Assembly: GCA_020026275.1 (NCBI GenBank)
Contig: JAHHQQ010000002.1
Coordinates: 1-64,000 of the forward strand
Direction: 5' to 3'
DNA: 64,000 nucleotides
DNA from: Bacteroidales bacterium
GTDB taxonomy: Bacteria; Bacteroidota; Bacteroidia; Bacteroidales; UBA932
Positions 40,737 to 49,736 of this stretch are shown here, piece after piece (the first letter of the stretch is position 1; every line of letters begins with the position of its first letter). A model generated the notes under the pieces. It was not told the origin of the DNA and made no database searches. It saw only the letters and a program-made list of their open reading frames with translations. Made by a program: the position numbers and the translations under genes.

Positions 40737-42350
40737 ATGAGCAAAGAAACAAAATCATCTATATTGATTGCTGTATTGGGAATAGTTCTCGGTGCACTGA
40801 TCACGCTTTCTGTCAGGAGCATCATTGATTTGAAGAATCGTAATCTGATTCGTGTCAATTATGCGGAATGGCAGAAATTGGGGCTTATTCTCAATGAGAT
40901 AGAAAATAATTACGTAGATACGATAGATGTGGAAAAATTGACAGATGTGGCTGTCCAGTCTGTGCTGGGCGCACTTGACCCACATTCTGTTTATCTGCCT
41001 CCTGTCGATTTGGAGAGAGCAAATAGTGAATTAGCTGGCAGATTCTATGGAATCGGCATCATGTTCCAAGTACCGAATGATACGGCCGTCGTGACTGATA
41101 TCATTCCTGGAGGTCCTGCTGAGAAGGTAGGGTTGATGAAAGGGGACAGAATCCTCAAAGTGGACGGAAAGGTCATCGCCGGTGTTCATTGTCCTCAAGA
41201 TAGCATGGTTTTCAGGATGAAGGGCGAGTTGGATACGAAGGTGGATGTCCTGATTCTGAGAGATCAGGAACAGATTGATTACAAGATTACCAGAGGCGCT
41301 ATTCCAATGCATAGCGTAGATGTTTCCTATATGATTAATGATACGACAGGTTATCTGAAGTTGTCCAAATTCAATGCGACGACCATTATGGAGGTCATGA
41401 AGGCGACAGATGGTCTGCTTGCAGATGGCATGAAGCATCTGATCTTTGATTTGCGTGACAATTCCGGCGGGTATTTTGTCCAGGCTTTGTTCTTGGCCAA
41501 TCTTTTTCTGGAAGAAGGCGATGAGATTGTCTATTTGGAAGGATTGCATCGTAAGAAGGAGACCCATAGAGCAGATGGTACAGGCAAGTTGAAGAATATT
41601 GGATTGAGTGTCTTGATTAATGAGAATAGTGCTTCTTCCAGTGAAATTTTCGCAGGAGCTGTTCAAGACAATGACAGGGGAGTGATCATTGGAAGAAGGT
41701 CTTTCGGAAAAGGCCTGGTCCAGGAAAGTATCAATTACTCAGACCGTTCAGGAATGCGTCTGACAGTAGCCCGTTTCTATACCCCATCTGGCCGTTCTAT
41801 TCAGAAACCTTATGGGGATGATTATAACTATGATATTTACAAGCGTTATGCAAAGGGGGAAATGTTCAATCGAGACAGTATCAAAGTGGATGAACACAAG
41901 GTATATAAAACAGTAGGAGGTCGTATTGTCCACGGTGGTGGTGGCATTATTCCGGACATTTTTGTACCGGTCGATACAACCAATGTCACTCCATTTTCTA
42001 TTGAATGCAACAAGAAGGGACTGGCTATTCGTTATGCGGCCAGAGTATTTGACCAGAACAAGAAATTGTTTAACGAGATAGATACGTTCAACAAGTTGGA
42101 GGCTTTCTTGCATCGTCTGGATATTCCTCGTGATTTTCTTTCATTTGTCCGGTCACAAGGTGTGAAAGTGGACATGAAGCAATGGAATCTTTCTAAGGAG
42201 TTCATGTTGCCTCAATTGAGAGCGATTATCGCTCGCTACACGAAATTGGGAGATGTTGCCTTCTATTCTATCTTTGAGGAGATCGATCCGGTCATTCAGG
42301 CCGCTCTCCATTCTTCAGATATTGTAGAATTCAGACAGGATGTGCTGTAG
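40737..42350 (+). CDS. S41 family C-terminal processing protease (CtpA-like)
   Basis: A 537-residue periplasmic serine protease anchored by one N-terminal transmembrane segment (residues ~8-26). It has a PDZ domain (FYGIGIMFQV, IIPGGPAEKVGLMKGDRIL) and the S41 catalytic Ser/Lys pair in NENSASSSEIFAGA and RSFGKGLVQ (near residues 302 and 327). CtpA-like enzymes trim C-termini of envelope proteins. Fourth gene of its operon, closed by a 24-bp hairpin. Confidence 0.93.
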   Translation: MSKETKSSILIAVLGIVLGALITLSVRSIIDLKNRNLIRVNYAEWQKLGLILNEIENNYVDTIDVEKLTDVAVQSVLGALDPHSVYLPPVDLERANSELAGRFYGIGIMFQVPNDTAVVTDIIPGGPAEKVGLMKGDRILKVDGKVIAGVHCPQDSMVFRMKGELDTKVDVLILRDQEQIDYKITRGAIPMHSVDVSYMINDTTGYLKLSKFNATTIMEVMKATDGLLADGMKHLIFDLRDNSGGYFVQALFLANLFLEEGDEIVYLEGLHRKKETHRADGTGKLKNIGLSVLINENSASSSEIFAGAVQDNDRGVIIGRRSFGKGLVQESINYSDRSGMRLTVARFYTPSGRSIQKPYGDDYNYDIYKRYAKGEMFNRDSIKVDEHKVYKTVGGRIVHGGGGIIPDIFVPVDTTNVTPFSIECNKKGLAIRYAARVFDQNKKLFNEIDTFNKLEAFLHRLDIPRDFLSFVRSQGVKVDMKQWNLSKEFMLPQLRAIIARYTKLGDVAFYSIFEEIDPVIQAALHSSDIVEFRQDVL

Positions 42351-42378
42351 TCCAGATTCAGGCCGACTGCTTATAAAT

Positions 42379-42428
42379 ATATAAATTACCCCGGAAGCCT
42401 TTGAAAAGGCTTCCGGGGTAATTTATAT
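42379..42428. terminator. Bidirectional terminator, about 24-bp hairpin
   Basis: Nearly perfect stem (42379-42402 with 42405-42428) with minimal loop, between the convergent CtpA-like and TonB-like genes. Confidence 0.9.
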
Positions 42429-42490
42429 TGGGAGGAGAACGGGAGGATTCTCCTTTTCCATTTTTTCGCAGAACATGAGATGCGCTCTTC

Positions 42491-43219
42491 CTATTGGGCG
42501 ATGAACTGATAGACGATGTTTCCACCTTGTCTGGCAGGAGCCGTGGTCGAGCTCTGGAAACGGGACATCCTTGCCGCTCTGATGGCAAAGTCTCTCAGAC
42601 ATTTGTCGTTGGAAGAAGTCTCTTCCTGTATCTTTGCGTTGATGACACGGCCTTGGTTGTCAACGGTAATAAGTACGGTTACCATTCCGCCATTATAGCA
42701 CCTGTAAGCCGGAATACGCAGATTGGTGGCCTTTCTTCCGTCCAGTTCGTAAGAGACTACAGAAGGACCGGAATATTCCTTGGTCTCCTTCTTTTCGATT
42801 TTCTGTCGGCCAGGCGTTTCCACGTAGTCTTCATCTTTCTCATCCACTTCAAAGCCATTTTTCAGATCGTTTGCCAGTTTTTCCGCATCCTTGTACAATT
42901 TCTCTGCATCGGTGCCGCGGTCATCCTTCAAGTTAGAACGGTTGGTCGCAATGTTCTTGAATTCCAGTCCGCTTGTTCCGGCCAGCATCTGGTCCAGTTT
43001 GCGGCTGATGGATTCATCGAAACTCTCGTCCTTCTCCAGTTCTTTTTTAATCTTTTCTTTTCTGGCAATGGCCTCTTCTCTGGAAAAGTCTATCAGAAAC
43101 CCTTTCTCAGGATTGATAGTGTAGCCTATTTGAATGAACAGCAGGACCATTGCCACCATGAGATGAATGATCACGGTGATATATAGTCCTACTTTATCTT
43201 CGTTTGTCAGCCTTTTCAC
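42491..43219 (-). CDS. TonB-like energy transducer
   Basis: The 242-residue protein has an N-terminal transmembrane segment (~10-32), a charged coiled-coil/periplasmic spacer (KEKIKKELEKDE, DAEKLYKDAEKLANDL) and a C-terminal TonB-like domain (RIPAYRCYNGGMVTVLITVDNQG, RMSRFQ). It transmits proton-motive energy from ExbB/ExbD to outer-membrane receptors. The start is GTG at 43219, overlapping the udk stop by one base (TAGTG), so translation is coupled. The spacer is acidic/lysine-rich instead of Pro-rich. Confidence 0.85.
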   Translation of the reverse strand: MKRLTNEDKVGLYITVIIHLMVAMVLLFIQIGYTINPEKGFLIDFSREEAIARKEKIKKELEKDESFDESISRKLDQMLAGTSGLEFKNIATNRSNLKDDRGTDAEKLYKDAEKLANDLKNGFEVDEKDEDYVETPGRQKIEKKETKEYSGPSVVSYELDGRKATNLRIPAYRCYNGGMVTVLITVDNQGRVINAKIQEETSSNDKCLRDFAIRAARMSRFQSSTTAPARQGGNIVYQFIAQ

Positions 43220-43851
43220 TATTCTGCGCTATTGCTTCCTTTTTTGCCAAGGTATTTCTCAATGGTGGCAGAGATGACATCAATGGCCACTTTGTTGTGT
43301 CCACCCTGAGGAATGATGATGTCAGCATATCTCTTGCTTGGCTCAATGAACTGCAAATACATCGGCTTGACGGTCTTGGTATATCGTTCGATGACGGTCT
43401 CCACTGTTTTTCCTCTTTCAATGATATCCCTTGCCATGACACGCATGAGACGGTCGTCATCGTCCGCATCCACAAAGAGCTTGATGTCCATCTGGTCTCT
43501 CAATTCTTTGCAGGTGAATACCAAAATTCCTTCAATGATGATGACGTCTGCGGGATTGACCGTAATGGTCTCTTCCTTGGAACGAGAACAGGTTATGTAA
43601 GAATATACAGGTTGTTCAACGCTTTTACCTAATTTCAAATCGGCCAGTTGTGAACTTAGCAGTTCGAAATCGATGGCATCGGGATGGTCAAAATTGATCT
43701 GTTGCCTCTCTTCCAGAGGAAGATGGCTGGAATCTTTATAATAAGAGTCCTGAGGAATGACAACTACCCTGTCTTTTAGTTGGCTGACAATAGCATTGAC
43801 TACTGTTGTTTTTCCTGAGCCGGATCCTCCGGCGATTCCGATTACAAGCAT
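43219..43851 (-). CDS. udk: Uridine kinase
   Basis: Phosphorylates uridine/cytidine for nucleotide salvage. The 210-residue protein has the P-loop GIAGGSGSGKTTV, PQDSYYKD, the FDHPDAIDF segment and VIIIEGILVF. Middle gene of the asnS-udk-TonB-like operon (12-nt gap from asnS, 1-nt overlap with the TonB-like gene). Confidence 0.93.
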   Translation of the reverse strand: MLVIGIAGGSGSGKTTVVNAIVSQLKDRVVVIPQDSYYKDSSHLPLEERQQINFDHPDAIDFELLSSQLADLKLGKSVEQPVYSYITCSRSKEETITVNPADVIIIEGILVFTCKELRDQMDIKLFVDADDDDRLMRVMARDIIERGKTVETVIERYTKTVKPMYLQFIEPSKRYADIIIPQGGHNKVAIDVISATIEKYLGKKGSNSAE

Positions 43852-43863
43852 GCCTGATATTGA

Positions 43864-45267
43864 TTAAAATTCTGCGTTCTTAGGAGTTCTTGGGAAAGGA
43901 ATGACATCTCTGATGTTGCTCATACCGGTAACGAAAAGGAGAAGTCTTTCAAATCCAAGTCCGAATCCACTGTGAGGGACAGAGCCGAAGCGGCGGGTAT
44001 CAATGTACCACTCCAGATTCTTTCTGCTCATTCCGAGTTCGTCAATTCTTTCTTCCAGTTTCTCAAGAGAAGCCTCTCTTTCAGAACCACCGATGATTTC
44101 ACCGATTTTAGGGAAAAGGATATCCATACCCCTGACTGTCTTGCCGTCTTCATTCTGTTTCATGTAGAAGGCCTTGATGTCTTTAGGGAAGTCAATGAGG
44201 ATAACCGGTTTGCCGAAATGTTTCTCGACAAGGTATCTTTCATGCTCACTTTGGAGGTCAGTGCCCCAGTGAACTGGATATTCGAACTGAGTGCCGTTCT
44301 GGATAGCATCTTCCAAGATTTTGATGCCTTCTGTATAGGTTACCACCTGGAATGGAATCCCGATCACGCTGCGCAGTCTTTCAATCAGACCGTCATCGTA
44401 TTTGTCGTTGAGGAACTTGAGGTCGTCCATGCAATTGTCCAGCGCATATTTTACCAGATACTTGACAAACTCTTCCGCGAGAGCCATGTTGTCGTAATTG
44501 TCATAGAAGGCCATTTCCGGTTCAATCATCCAGAACTCAGCCAAGTGTCTTGGGGTATTGGAGTTCTCTGCACGGAAAGTTGGACCGAAGGTGTAGATTT
44601 CACCGACGGCGGTCGCACCAAGTTCGCCTTCCAGCTGGCCGCTCACGGTCAGACTGGTCTTCTTGCCGAAGAAGTCCTTGCCGAAGTCAACCTTGTCTTT
44701 GTGCATTGGTACATTGGCGAGATCCAAGGTGGTTACTTGGAACATGTCTCCTGCTCCTTCTGCATCTGATTCTGTGATAAGTGGCGTATTCAGATAGACG
44801 AATCCTTTGTCATTGAAGAATTTGTGGATGGCAAAGGCCATGTTGTGGCGTATTCTCAAGATGGCACCAAAGGTGTTGGTACGCAGTCTCATGTGGGCTA
44901 CAGTACGAAGATATTCCAGAGAGGTGTTCTTCTTCTGGATTGGATATTTCATAGGATCGCACTCGCCATAGAGTTCAATTTCTTTGGCCTGGATCTCTAC
45001 AGCCTGCTGGTCGCCCTCTGATTCTACCAGAGTACCTTTCACGCCGATGCTTGCACCTGTTGTGATCTTGGCAATCAGTTCATCGTCGAACAGTTCGGTA
45101 TTGACAACAATCTGTATATTATTTACTGTCGAACCATCATTGAGTGCAATGAATTTTACTTGCTTGTTCCCTCTTTTGGTCCTTACCCAACCTTTTGCAA
45201 GGACATCTGCGCCAGGATTGCTGTACAGCAGTTCCTTGACTTTGGTTCGTTTCAATTCTTCCATCAC
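43864..45267 (-). CDS. asnS: Asparaginyl-tRNA synthetase
   Basis: Class IIb synthetase of 467 residues: OB-fold anticodon domain (VLAKGWVRTKRG), motif 2 TFRAENSNTPRHLAEFWMIEPE and motif 3 GFGLGFERLL. The motif 2 sequence with SNTPRHLAEF distinguishes AsnRS from AspRS. Two adjacent ATGs at the start are both plausible. Own -7 box at 45306-45313; the exbD terminator is just upstream. Confidence 0.95.
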   Translation of the reverse strand: MMEELKRTKVKELLYSNPGADVLAKGWVRTKRGNKQVKFIALNDGSTVNNIQIVVNTELFDDELIAKITTGASIGVKGTLVESEGDQQAVEIQAKEIELYGECDPMKYPIQKKNTSLEYLRTVAHMRLRTNTFGAILRIRHNMAFAIHKFFNDKGFVYLNTPLITESDAEGAGDMFQVTTLDLANVPMHKDKVDFGKDFFGKKTSLTVSGQLEGELGATAVGEIYTFGPTFRAENSNTPRHLAEFWMIEPEMAFYDNYDNMALAEEFVKYLVKYALDNCMDDLKFLNDKYDDGLIERLRSVIGIPFQVVTYTEGIKILEDAIQNGTQFEYPVHWGTDLQSEHERYLVEKHFGKPVILIDFPKDIKAFYMKQNEDGKTVRGMDILFPKIGEIIGGSEREASLEKLEERIDELGMSRKNLEWYIDTRRFGSVPHSGFGLGFERLLLFVTGMSNIRDVIPFPRTPKNAEF

Positions 45268-45305
45268 TTTTTATTTTGATTGATTTATATGTGTCTATAT
45301 CTTTA

Positions 45306-45313
45306 CAAAGATA
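45306..45313 (-). promoter_or_regulatory. Predicted asnS operon promoter (-7 box)
   Basis: TATCTTTG on the minus strand, leader about 35 nt. Confidence 0.55.
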
Positions 45314-45351
45314 ATAAATATCTACTTTCTTTACATAGTAATATAGCACAA

Positions 45352-45382
45352 AAAAAGGTTATCCGTAATGGATAACCTTTTT
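45352..45382 (-). terminator. exbB operon terminator
   Basis: 13-bp stem (45352-45364 with 45370-45382), GTAAT loop, with A/T runs on both sides; ends the minus-strand exbD transcript. Confidence 0.88.
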
Positions 45383-45400
45383 AATATGCGTTGGAAAATT

Positions 45401-45862
45401 TTACTTTTCCACTTTCCTTGCACCGTACATGATTTTGAGAGCGGAACAACGTCTCAACTCTTGTTTGATATCTGTGATGATACCCATACGTACGTCCTGG
45501 TCTGCCTTGATATGAACAGTCATGTACTGACGGTCAGCCTCGCTCATTGCGTCTCGCTCTGCAGCGATGAAGTCACGGATGTCATCAACAGACTTGAAGT
45601 CATCGTTGAGCTGGATTTGTGCGTCTGTACCGTATTTTGACTGGTAATTGATAGTTGGAGGACCTACGTTGATGTAGGAAGCAAGGTCTTTTCTTTCGAG
45701 TTTTGCTATCTCAGTTGCCTCAGGTAGCGAAACTTTCACCTTAACCTCGTTCTCTCTCATCTGTGTCGTAACCATGAAGAAGAACAAGAACATGAACACG
45801 ATATCGGAACTGGTTCCGATTTCCGGCATTTCTTTTTTGCCGCTTCTTTTAAAGTTTGCCAT
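45401..45862 (-). CDS. exbD: ExbD/TolR-family biopolymer transport protein (second copy)
   Basis: A 153-residue protein with one N-terminal transmembrane segment carrying the essential Asp (GTSSDIVFMFLFFFMV) and a periplasmic domain (VRMGIITDIKQELRRCSALKIMYG). It couples the proton motive force, with ExbB, to TonB-like transducers. A TAAGGAG overlapping the stop of the preceding exbD lies about 10 nt before its ATG. Last gene of the exbB operon. Confidence 0.9.
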   Translation of the reverse strand: MANFKRSGKKEMPEIGTSSDIVFMFLFFFMVTTQMRENEVKVKVSLPEATEIAKLERKDLASYINVGPPTINYQSKYGTDAQIQLNDDFKSVDDIRDFIAAERDAMSEADRQYMTVHIKADQDVRMGIITDIKQELRRCSALKIMYGARKVEK

Positions 45863-45876
45863 TTGTCTTAATCTCC

Positions 45877-46458
45877 TTATTTCTTGCTTACGTCTTTTGG
45901 CTCAGCCTCTGAAATATTCTGAGGGATTGCTTTTTTGGCAATGGTCTGCTGTTCCTCAGTCAACTTAGCATATGGTTTGCCGAAGTATTCCATTCCAAAT
46001 TCATCACGAAGTTCATTGACAGCTTTGACAAGCTCGTTCTGAACAGCGATGTAGGCTCTGTAACTTGTACCACGGTCGTTCTGCAGAGAAATCACACCCT
46101 TTGAAACAGGGAAATCCTTCTGGAATCCCTCGATGTCCTTCTTCTCCTTTTCTGGCAGTTTCGGATCATCTGTAGGGTTTTGCAAGAACTCTTTCACTTT
46201 ATCTTTAAGTTGGCTGATATCAACACCCTCTGTACCTGCAAAAATTCTGTCGGCTGAGTTAATTCTCACAATGATGATGTTACGACGGTTCACCTTCTGG
46301 TCTTCTACTTTCTGATTCTTGTCCGGCATAGGAGGCAGACGGCGCTGAAGGCCTGACTGCTGGTCCATGGTGGATACCATCAGGAAGTAACAGAGCAACA
46401 AGAAAGCGATGTCGGCAGTCGATTGTGTATTTAACTCCGGTGTTTTTCTTTTCGCCAT
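45877..46458 (-). CDS. exbD: ExbD/TolR-family biopolymer transport protein (first copy)
   Basis: A 193-residue paralogue. The transmembrane Asp is in STADIAFLLLCYFLMVSTM. The periplasmic part is longer, with a DNDRGTSYRAYIAV-like pore-distal segment (LQNDRGTSYRAYIAVQ) and a Lys/Glu-rich C-terminus. Tandem ExbD paralogues are characteristic of Bacteroidota ExbBD complexes and may form heteromers. Confidence 0.88.
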   Translation of the reverse strand: MAKRKTPELNTQSTADIAFLLLCYFLMVSTMDQQSGLQRRLPPMPDKNQKVEDQKVNRRNIIIVRINSADRIFAGTEGVDISQLKDKVKEFLQNPTDDPKLPEKEKKDIEGFQKDFPVSKGVISLQNDRGTSYRAYIAVQNELVKAVNELRDEFGMEYFGKPYAKLTEEQQTIAKKAIPQNISEAEPKDVSKK

Positions 46459-46466
46459 AACGTTTA

Positions 46467-46898
46467 TTATTTGTTACGAATTACACTAATGATTTCACCT
46501 ACAAAGATGGAGATGACTGCTCCAGCGCCAAGTAGATAGACAAGTTTGATAAGTGTATCAGTAATCTTCAGTGTTTGTGCGTCTGGCTGTTCTCTGTTGT
46601 AACCTACAAGTGGAGCATCAGATGCTGTGAAATAGGCAACACATCCAAGCACAGCCATTACCAATAGACCAAGTCCCAAATTCTTGAGACTTTTTGGATC
46701 TGCGATACCGCCCATGACGATGCCGAGAAGGACTACTAGACAGAGAGCTGCTCCCATCAGAACGTATCCCCATCTAAGCAGCACGTCGACAGCAACTGCA
46801 TCATTTGAGGTGAAGCCTGTTGCGCTTCCCCAAATCATGATTGCAACGCTGACAAGTGCGAGCACCCAGAAGATCCATTTTGAAATTTTTCTATACAT
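46467..46898 (-). CDS. Small four-TM membrane protein in exbB-exbD operon
   Basis: A 143-residue hydrophobic protein with four predicted transmembrane helices (ISKWIFWVLALVSVAIMIWG; GYVLMGAALCLVVLLG; LGLLVMAVLGCVAYFTA; LVYLLGAGAVISIFVGEI). No known domain is recognised. Its fixed position between exbB and the exbD genes suggests a subunit or assembly factor of the complex, but this is inference from location only. Confidence 0.7.
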   Translation of the reverse strand: MYRKISKWIFWVLALVSVAIMIWGSATGFTSNDAVAVDVLLRWGYVLMGAALCLVVLLGIVMGGIADPKSLKNLGLGLLVMAVLGCVAYFTASDAPLVGYNREQPDAQTLKITDTLIKLVYLLGAGAVISIFVGEIISVIRNK

Positions 46899-46921
46899 TG
46901 TTAACTAATGCTTAAAGTGAA

Positions 46922-47719
46922 CTATTTTCTGTTGAATTTTACAAGTGTATCAATCAAAGAGATTGAAGAATCTTCCATGTCGATGGAAAGTTTGTCAATT
47001 CTTGAAAGGATGTAGTTGTAGAACACTTGAAGAATCATAGCTACGATAAGACCTGCAACTGTTGTGATCAAAGCGACTTTCATACCGCCGGCAACGATGT
47101 TTGGAGAAATGTCACCAGCACGCTCAATGGCGTCGAATGCCTGAACCATACCGATAACTGTTCCCAAGAATCCGAGAGATGGTGCAAGTGCGATGAACAA
47201 GGAAATCCAAGAAAGACCGTCTTCCATCAAACTCATCTGTACAGAACCGTAAGAAACGACTGTTTTCTCTACAACGTCAATACCCTGGTCGTAACGGAGA
47301 AGACCCTGGTAGAAGATGCTTGCTACTGGTCCACGGGTGTTGCGGCAAAGATCTTTTGCTGCTTCAATGCCACCTTCAGCAAGAGCTGCCTCGATTTTGG
47401 CGAGAAGTTTCTTGGTGTTGGTTTTTGAGAATGATAGGTAGATGATACGCTCGATTGCGAGTGCAAGACCTAGGATAAGGCAAAGGATAATACAAGACAT
47501 GAAGCCAGGACCACCTTCGATAAATTTAGACTTGATAGCCTGGTGAAGAGGGACCTCTTCGCCACCACTTAGCAGATCAGCACTTGACATTTCGGCTGCT
47601 TCGGCTACTTGTTCTGTAGCTGCTGGTTCAGCTACATCTTCTTTTTCCTGGGCAGCTGCGTAGTTTGCAGAAACGGCCATGATGCCGCAAACTGCCAAAA
47701 ACATGAAAAACTTTTTCAT
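46922..47719 (-). CDS. exbB: ExbB/TolQ-family proton channel protein
   Basis: The 265-residue protein has an N-terminal signal-like helix ending near AAAQ, then an acidic spacer, and a MotA/TolQ/ExbB domain with three transmembrane helices (FMSCIILCLILGLALAIERI; LSWISLFIALAPSLGFLGTV; VALITTVAGLIVAMILQVF). It forms the pentameric channel that energises TonB. The signal-peptide-bearing variant is common in the phylum. First gene of the four-gene cluster; no TAnnTTTG box is visible upstream. Confidence 0.9.
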   Translation of the reverse strand: MKKFFMFLAVCGIMAVSANYAAAQEKEDVAEPAATEQVAEAAEMSSADLLSGGEEVPLHQAIKSKFIEGGPGFMSCIILCLILGLALAIERIIYLSFSKTNTKKLLAKIEAALAEGGIEAAKDLCRNTRGPVASIFYQGLLRYDQGIDVVEKTVVSYGSVQMSLMEDGLSWISLFIALAPSLGFLGTVIGMVQAFDAIERAGDISPNIVAGGMKVALITTVAGLIVAMILQVFYNYILSRIDKLSIDMEDSSISLIDTLVKFNRK

Positions 47720-47865
47720 AATTGTTTTTGTGTGTTTGAAAATAATATTATTAAAGATTTAATGTTTGCAATGGGGTTTATGTGATGCCGTCATTTTTTT
47801 AGGTACACTATACACCTTACTTAAAATCCGTTGCAATTTAGCAAATAATTTTCATTTATCAATAG

Positions 47866-48906
47866 TTATTTTGATATTTCCCCCTTCAGATTCCGTATCA
47901 TCATCTGTTTCACCCAGTTGTTGTCCTCGTTTTTTCCCATCAGGAAGAAAAGTTTGGCCAAGGCGCTTTCTGTCGTGCTGTCATATCCGTTGATGACTCC
48001 CGCATCTGACAATGTCTTTCCGTTGGCGTATAAATTCATGTTGACCGTACCGCCAAGGCATTGGGTGACATTGACAATGATCTTTCCATTGGCACAGGCT
48101 TCTGCAATCAGGTTAAGGAACCATTTGGTCATCGGTGCATTTCCGGCACCGTAGGTTTCCAGGATGATGGCCCGGTTGTTGGGTTCGGACAAAAAGGCTG
48201 AGACAGTTTTGGGGTTCATGCCGGGATGTATTTTCAGGATGCCTACTCTTGTGTCCAGATTGGTGTTGAGGGAAAGGTTCTGGTACCAGTCCAGCGGCTT
48301 ACGGATGATGTCTGAGTTGTACCGGATGTCAATTCCTGCTTCGGCCAGATATGGGAAGTTCGGGGATTGGAAGGCTCTGAATACTTCTGCATTGACTTTG
48401 GTGCTTCTATTCCCTCTCATGAGCAGAGAGTCGAAATAGATACATACTTCTGGAACAAGCGTGTGCCCTTCCTCATCTTTGGCGGAGGCGATTTCTACGG
48501 AAGAGATCAGATTTTCCTTGCCGTCAGTTCTTGGAACTCCAATTGGAAGCTGGCTGCCGGTAAAGATGACAGGTTTTGTCAGTCCATCCAGCATGAAACT
48601 GAGTGCAGAGGCTGAATAGGCCATGGTATCTGTTCCATGGAGGATGACGAAGCCGTCATAGTTGTCGTATTTTTCCTGGATGATTCTGGCCATTTCAATC
48701 CATGAACTGGGCTCGATGTCTGAGGAGTCGATCAGTGGACTGAAAGTGTATGAATCGACTTTCAGGGCAAATTTTTTGATCTCTGGCACTTCTTCGACAA
48801 TCTGGGAAAAGTCGAACGGTTTGAGTGTCTGGTCATTGATGTCCTGTTTCATTCCGATGGTACCACCGGTGTATATTAGAAGGATAGATGATTTGGTGGT
48901 GTTCAT
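47866..48906 (-). CDS. ansA: Type I (cytoplasmic-type) L-asparaginase
   Basis: Hydrolyses asparagine to aspartate. The 346-residue protein lacks a signal peptide and has the nucleophilic Thr in YTGGTIGM and the second Thr in HGTDTMAYSASAL. Type I enzymes are usually of modest substrate affinity and cytoplasmic. The gene is 23 nt downstream of tatD, giving a dprA-tatD-ansA order on the minus strand. Confidence 0.92.
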   Translation of the reverse strand: MNTTKSSILLIYTGGTIGMKQDINDQTLKPFDFSQIVEEVPEIKKFALKVDSYTFSPLIDSSDIEPSSWIEMARIIQEKYDNYDGFVILHGTDTMAYSASALSFMLDGLTKPVIFTGSQLPIGVPRTDGKENLISSVEIASAKDEEGHTLVPEVCIYFDSLLMRGNRSTKVNAEVFRAFQSPNFPYLAEAGIDIRYNSDIIRKPLDWYQNLSLNTNLDTRVGILKIHPGMNPKTVSAFLSEPNNRAIILETYGAGNAPMTKWFLNLIAEACANGKIIVNVTQCLGGTVNMNLYANGKTLSDAGVINGYDSTTESALAKLFFLMGKNEDNNWVKQMMIRNLKGEISK

Positions 48907-48929
48907 TATGTGTCTGTCTGGATTTGCAA

Positions 48930-49709
48930 TTATATTTTGAACAATTTTTCGGCATTGGCAGTTGTCACTGCGGCCACTTCTTCAATGGAAATTTCTTTGA
49001 TCTCAGCAATTTTGGCGGCAATGAGGGGTACGTTGGCACTTTCATTCCGGCTTCCTCTCAGGGGAACTGGGGACAAGTAGGGACCATCTGTCTCCAGAAG
49101 GATTTTTTCCAGCGGAATTCTCCTGATCACCTCTGGCAATTTGGAATTTTTGAAGGTCAGAACTCCGCCAATGCCGACTGACCAGTCTCCGTATTGCTGT
49201 AGAGTTTGGAAGGTTTCATAACTTCCGCTGAAGGCATGGAGGTTTCCTCTCAGTCCCAAATGTTTGTATTGTCTCGCCAGTTTGACGAAATCTTCGGTTG
49301 CATCTCTCATGTGGATATTGACCGGCAGGTTCAGTTTGGATGCGAGTTCAAATTGGACTGCCAGCGCTTTTTTCTGAAGTTCTGCGGTATCGGCGGAATA
49401 ATGGTAGTCCAGACCGATTTCTCCAATTGCAACGATGTCTTTGTCCAGATGACAGTATATTTCTTTCATTTCATCCTCCCAGTTCTTGTCAACAGAGCCG
49501 GGGTAGAGACCAAGCATGGTGTAGAGGATTCCCGGATATTTTTCTGAGATGGCGAACATTTTTCCCCGTTCGTGCGAGTCGATGTCCGGCTGAATCATTT
49601 TTCTCACTCCAGCTGCCAGTGCACGGGCAATCACTTCATCCTGTTCAGTCCCGAATGCTTCGTCGTACAGGTGGATGTGTGTATCAATATATTCCATCTT
49701 CGTTTTCAT
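48930..49709 (-). CDS. tatD: TatD-family metal-dependent hydrolase
   Basis: The 259-residue TIM-barrel hydrolase has IDTHIHLYD, IGEIGLDYHY, NIHMRDA and LLETDGPYLSP metal-binding motifs. TatD proteins are 3'-5' exonucleases/DNases in repair; a D-aminoacyl or other hydrolase role is not excluded. A -7 box lies inside the 3' end of dprA. An alternative start is the ATG four codons in (MEYIDTH). Confidence 0.9.
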   Translation of the reverse strand: MKTKMEYIDTHIHLYDEAFGTEQDEVIARALAAGVRKMIQPDIDSHERGKMFAISEKYPGILYTMLGLYPGSVDKNWEDEMKEIYCHLDKDIVAIGEIGLDYHYSADTAELQKKALAVQFELASKLNLPVNIHMRDATEDFVKLARQYKHLGLRGNLHAFSGSYETFQTLQQYGDWSVGIGGVLTFKNSKLPEVIRRIPLEKILLETDGPYLSPVPLRGSRNESANVPLIAAKIAEIKEISIEEVAAVTTANAEKLFKI

Positions 49710-49728
49710 TAAAATCTGGGTTACCTTG

Positions 49729-49736
49729 CAAATTTA
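49729..49736 (-). promoter_or_regulatory. Possible internal promoter for tatD-ansA (-7 box)
   Basis: TAAATTTG on the minus strand at the 3' end of dprA, about 20 nt before the tatD ATG; no -33 element. Confidence 0.4.
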
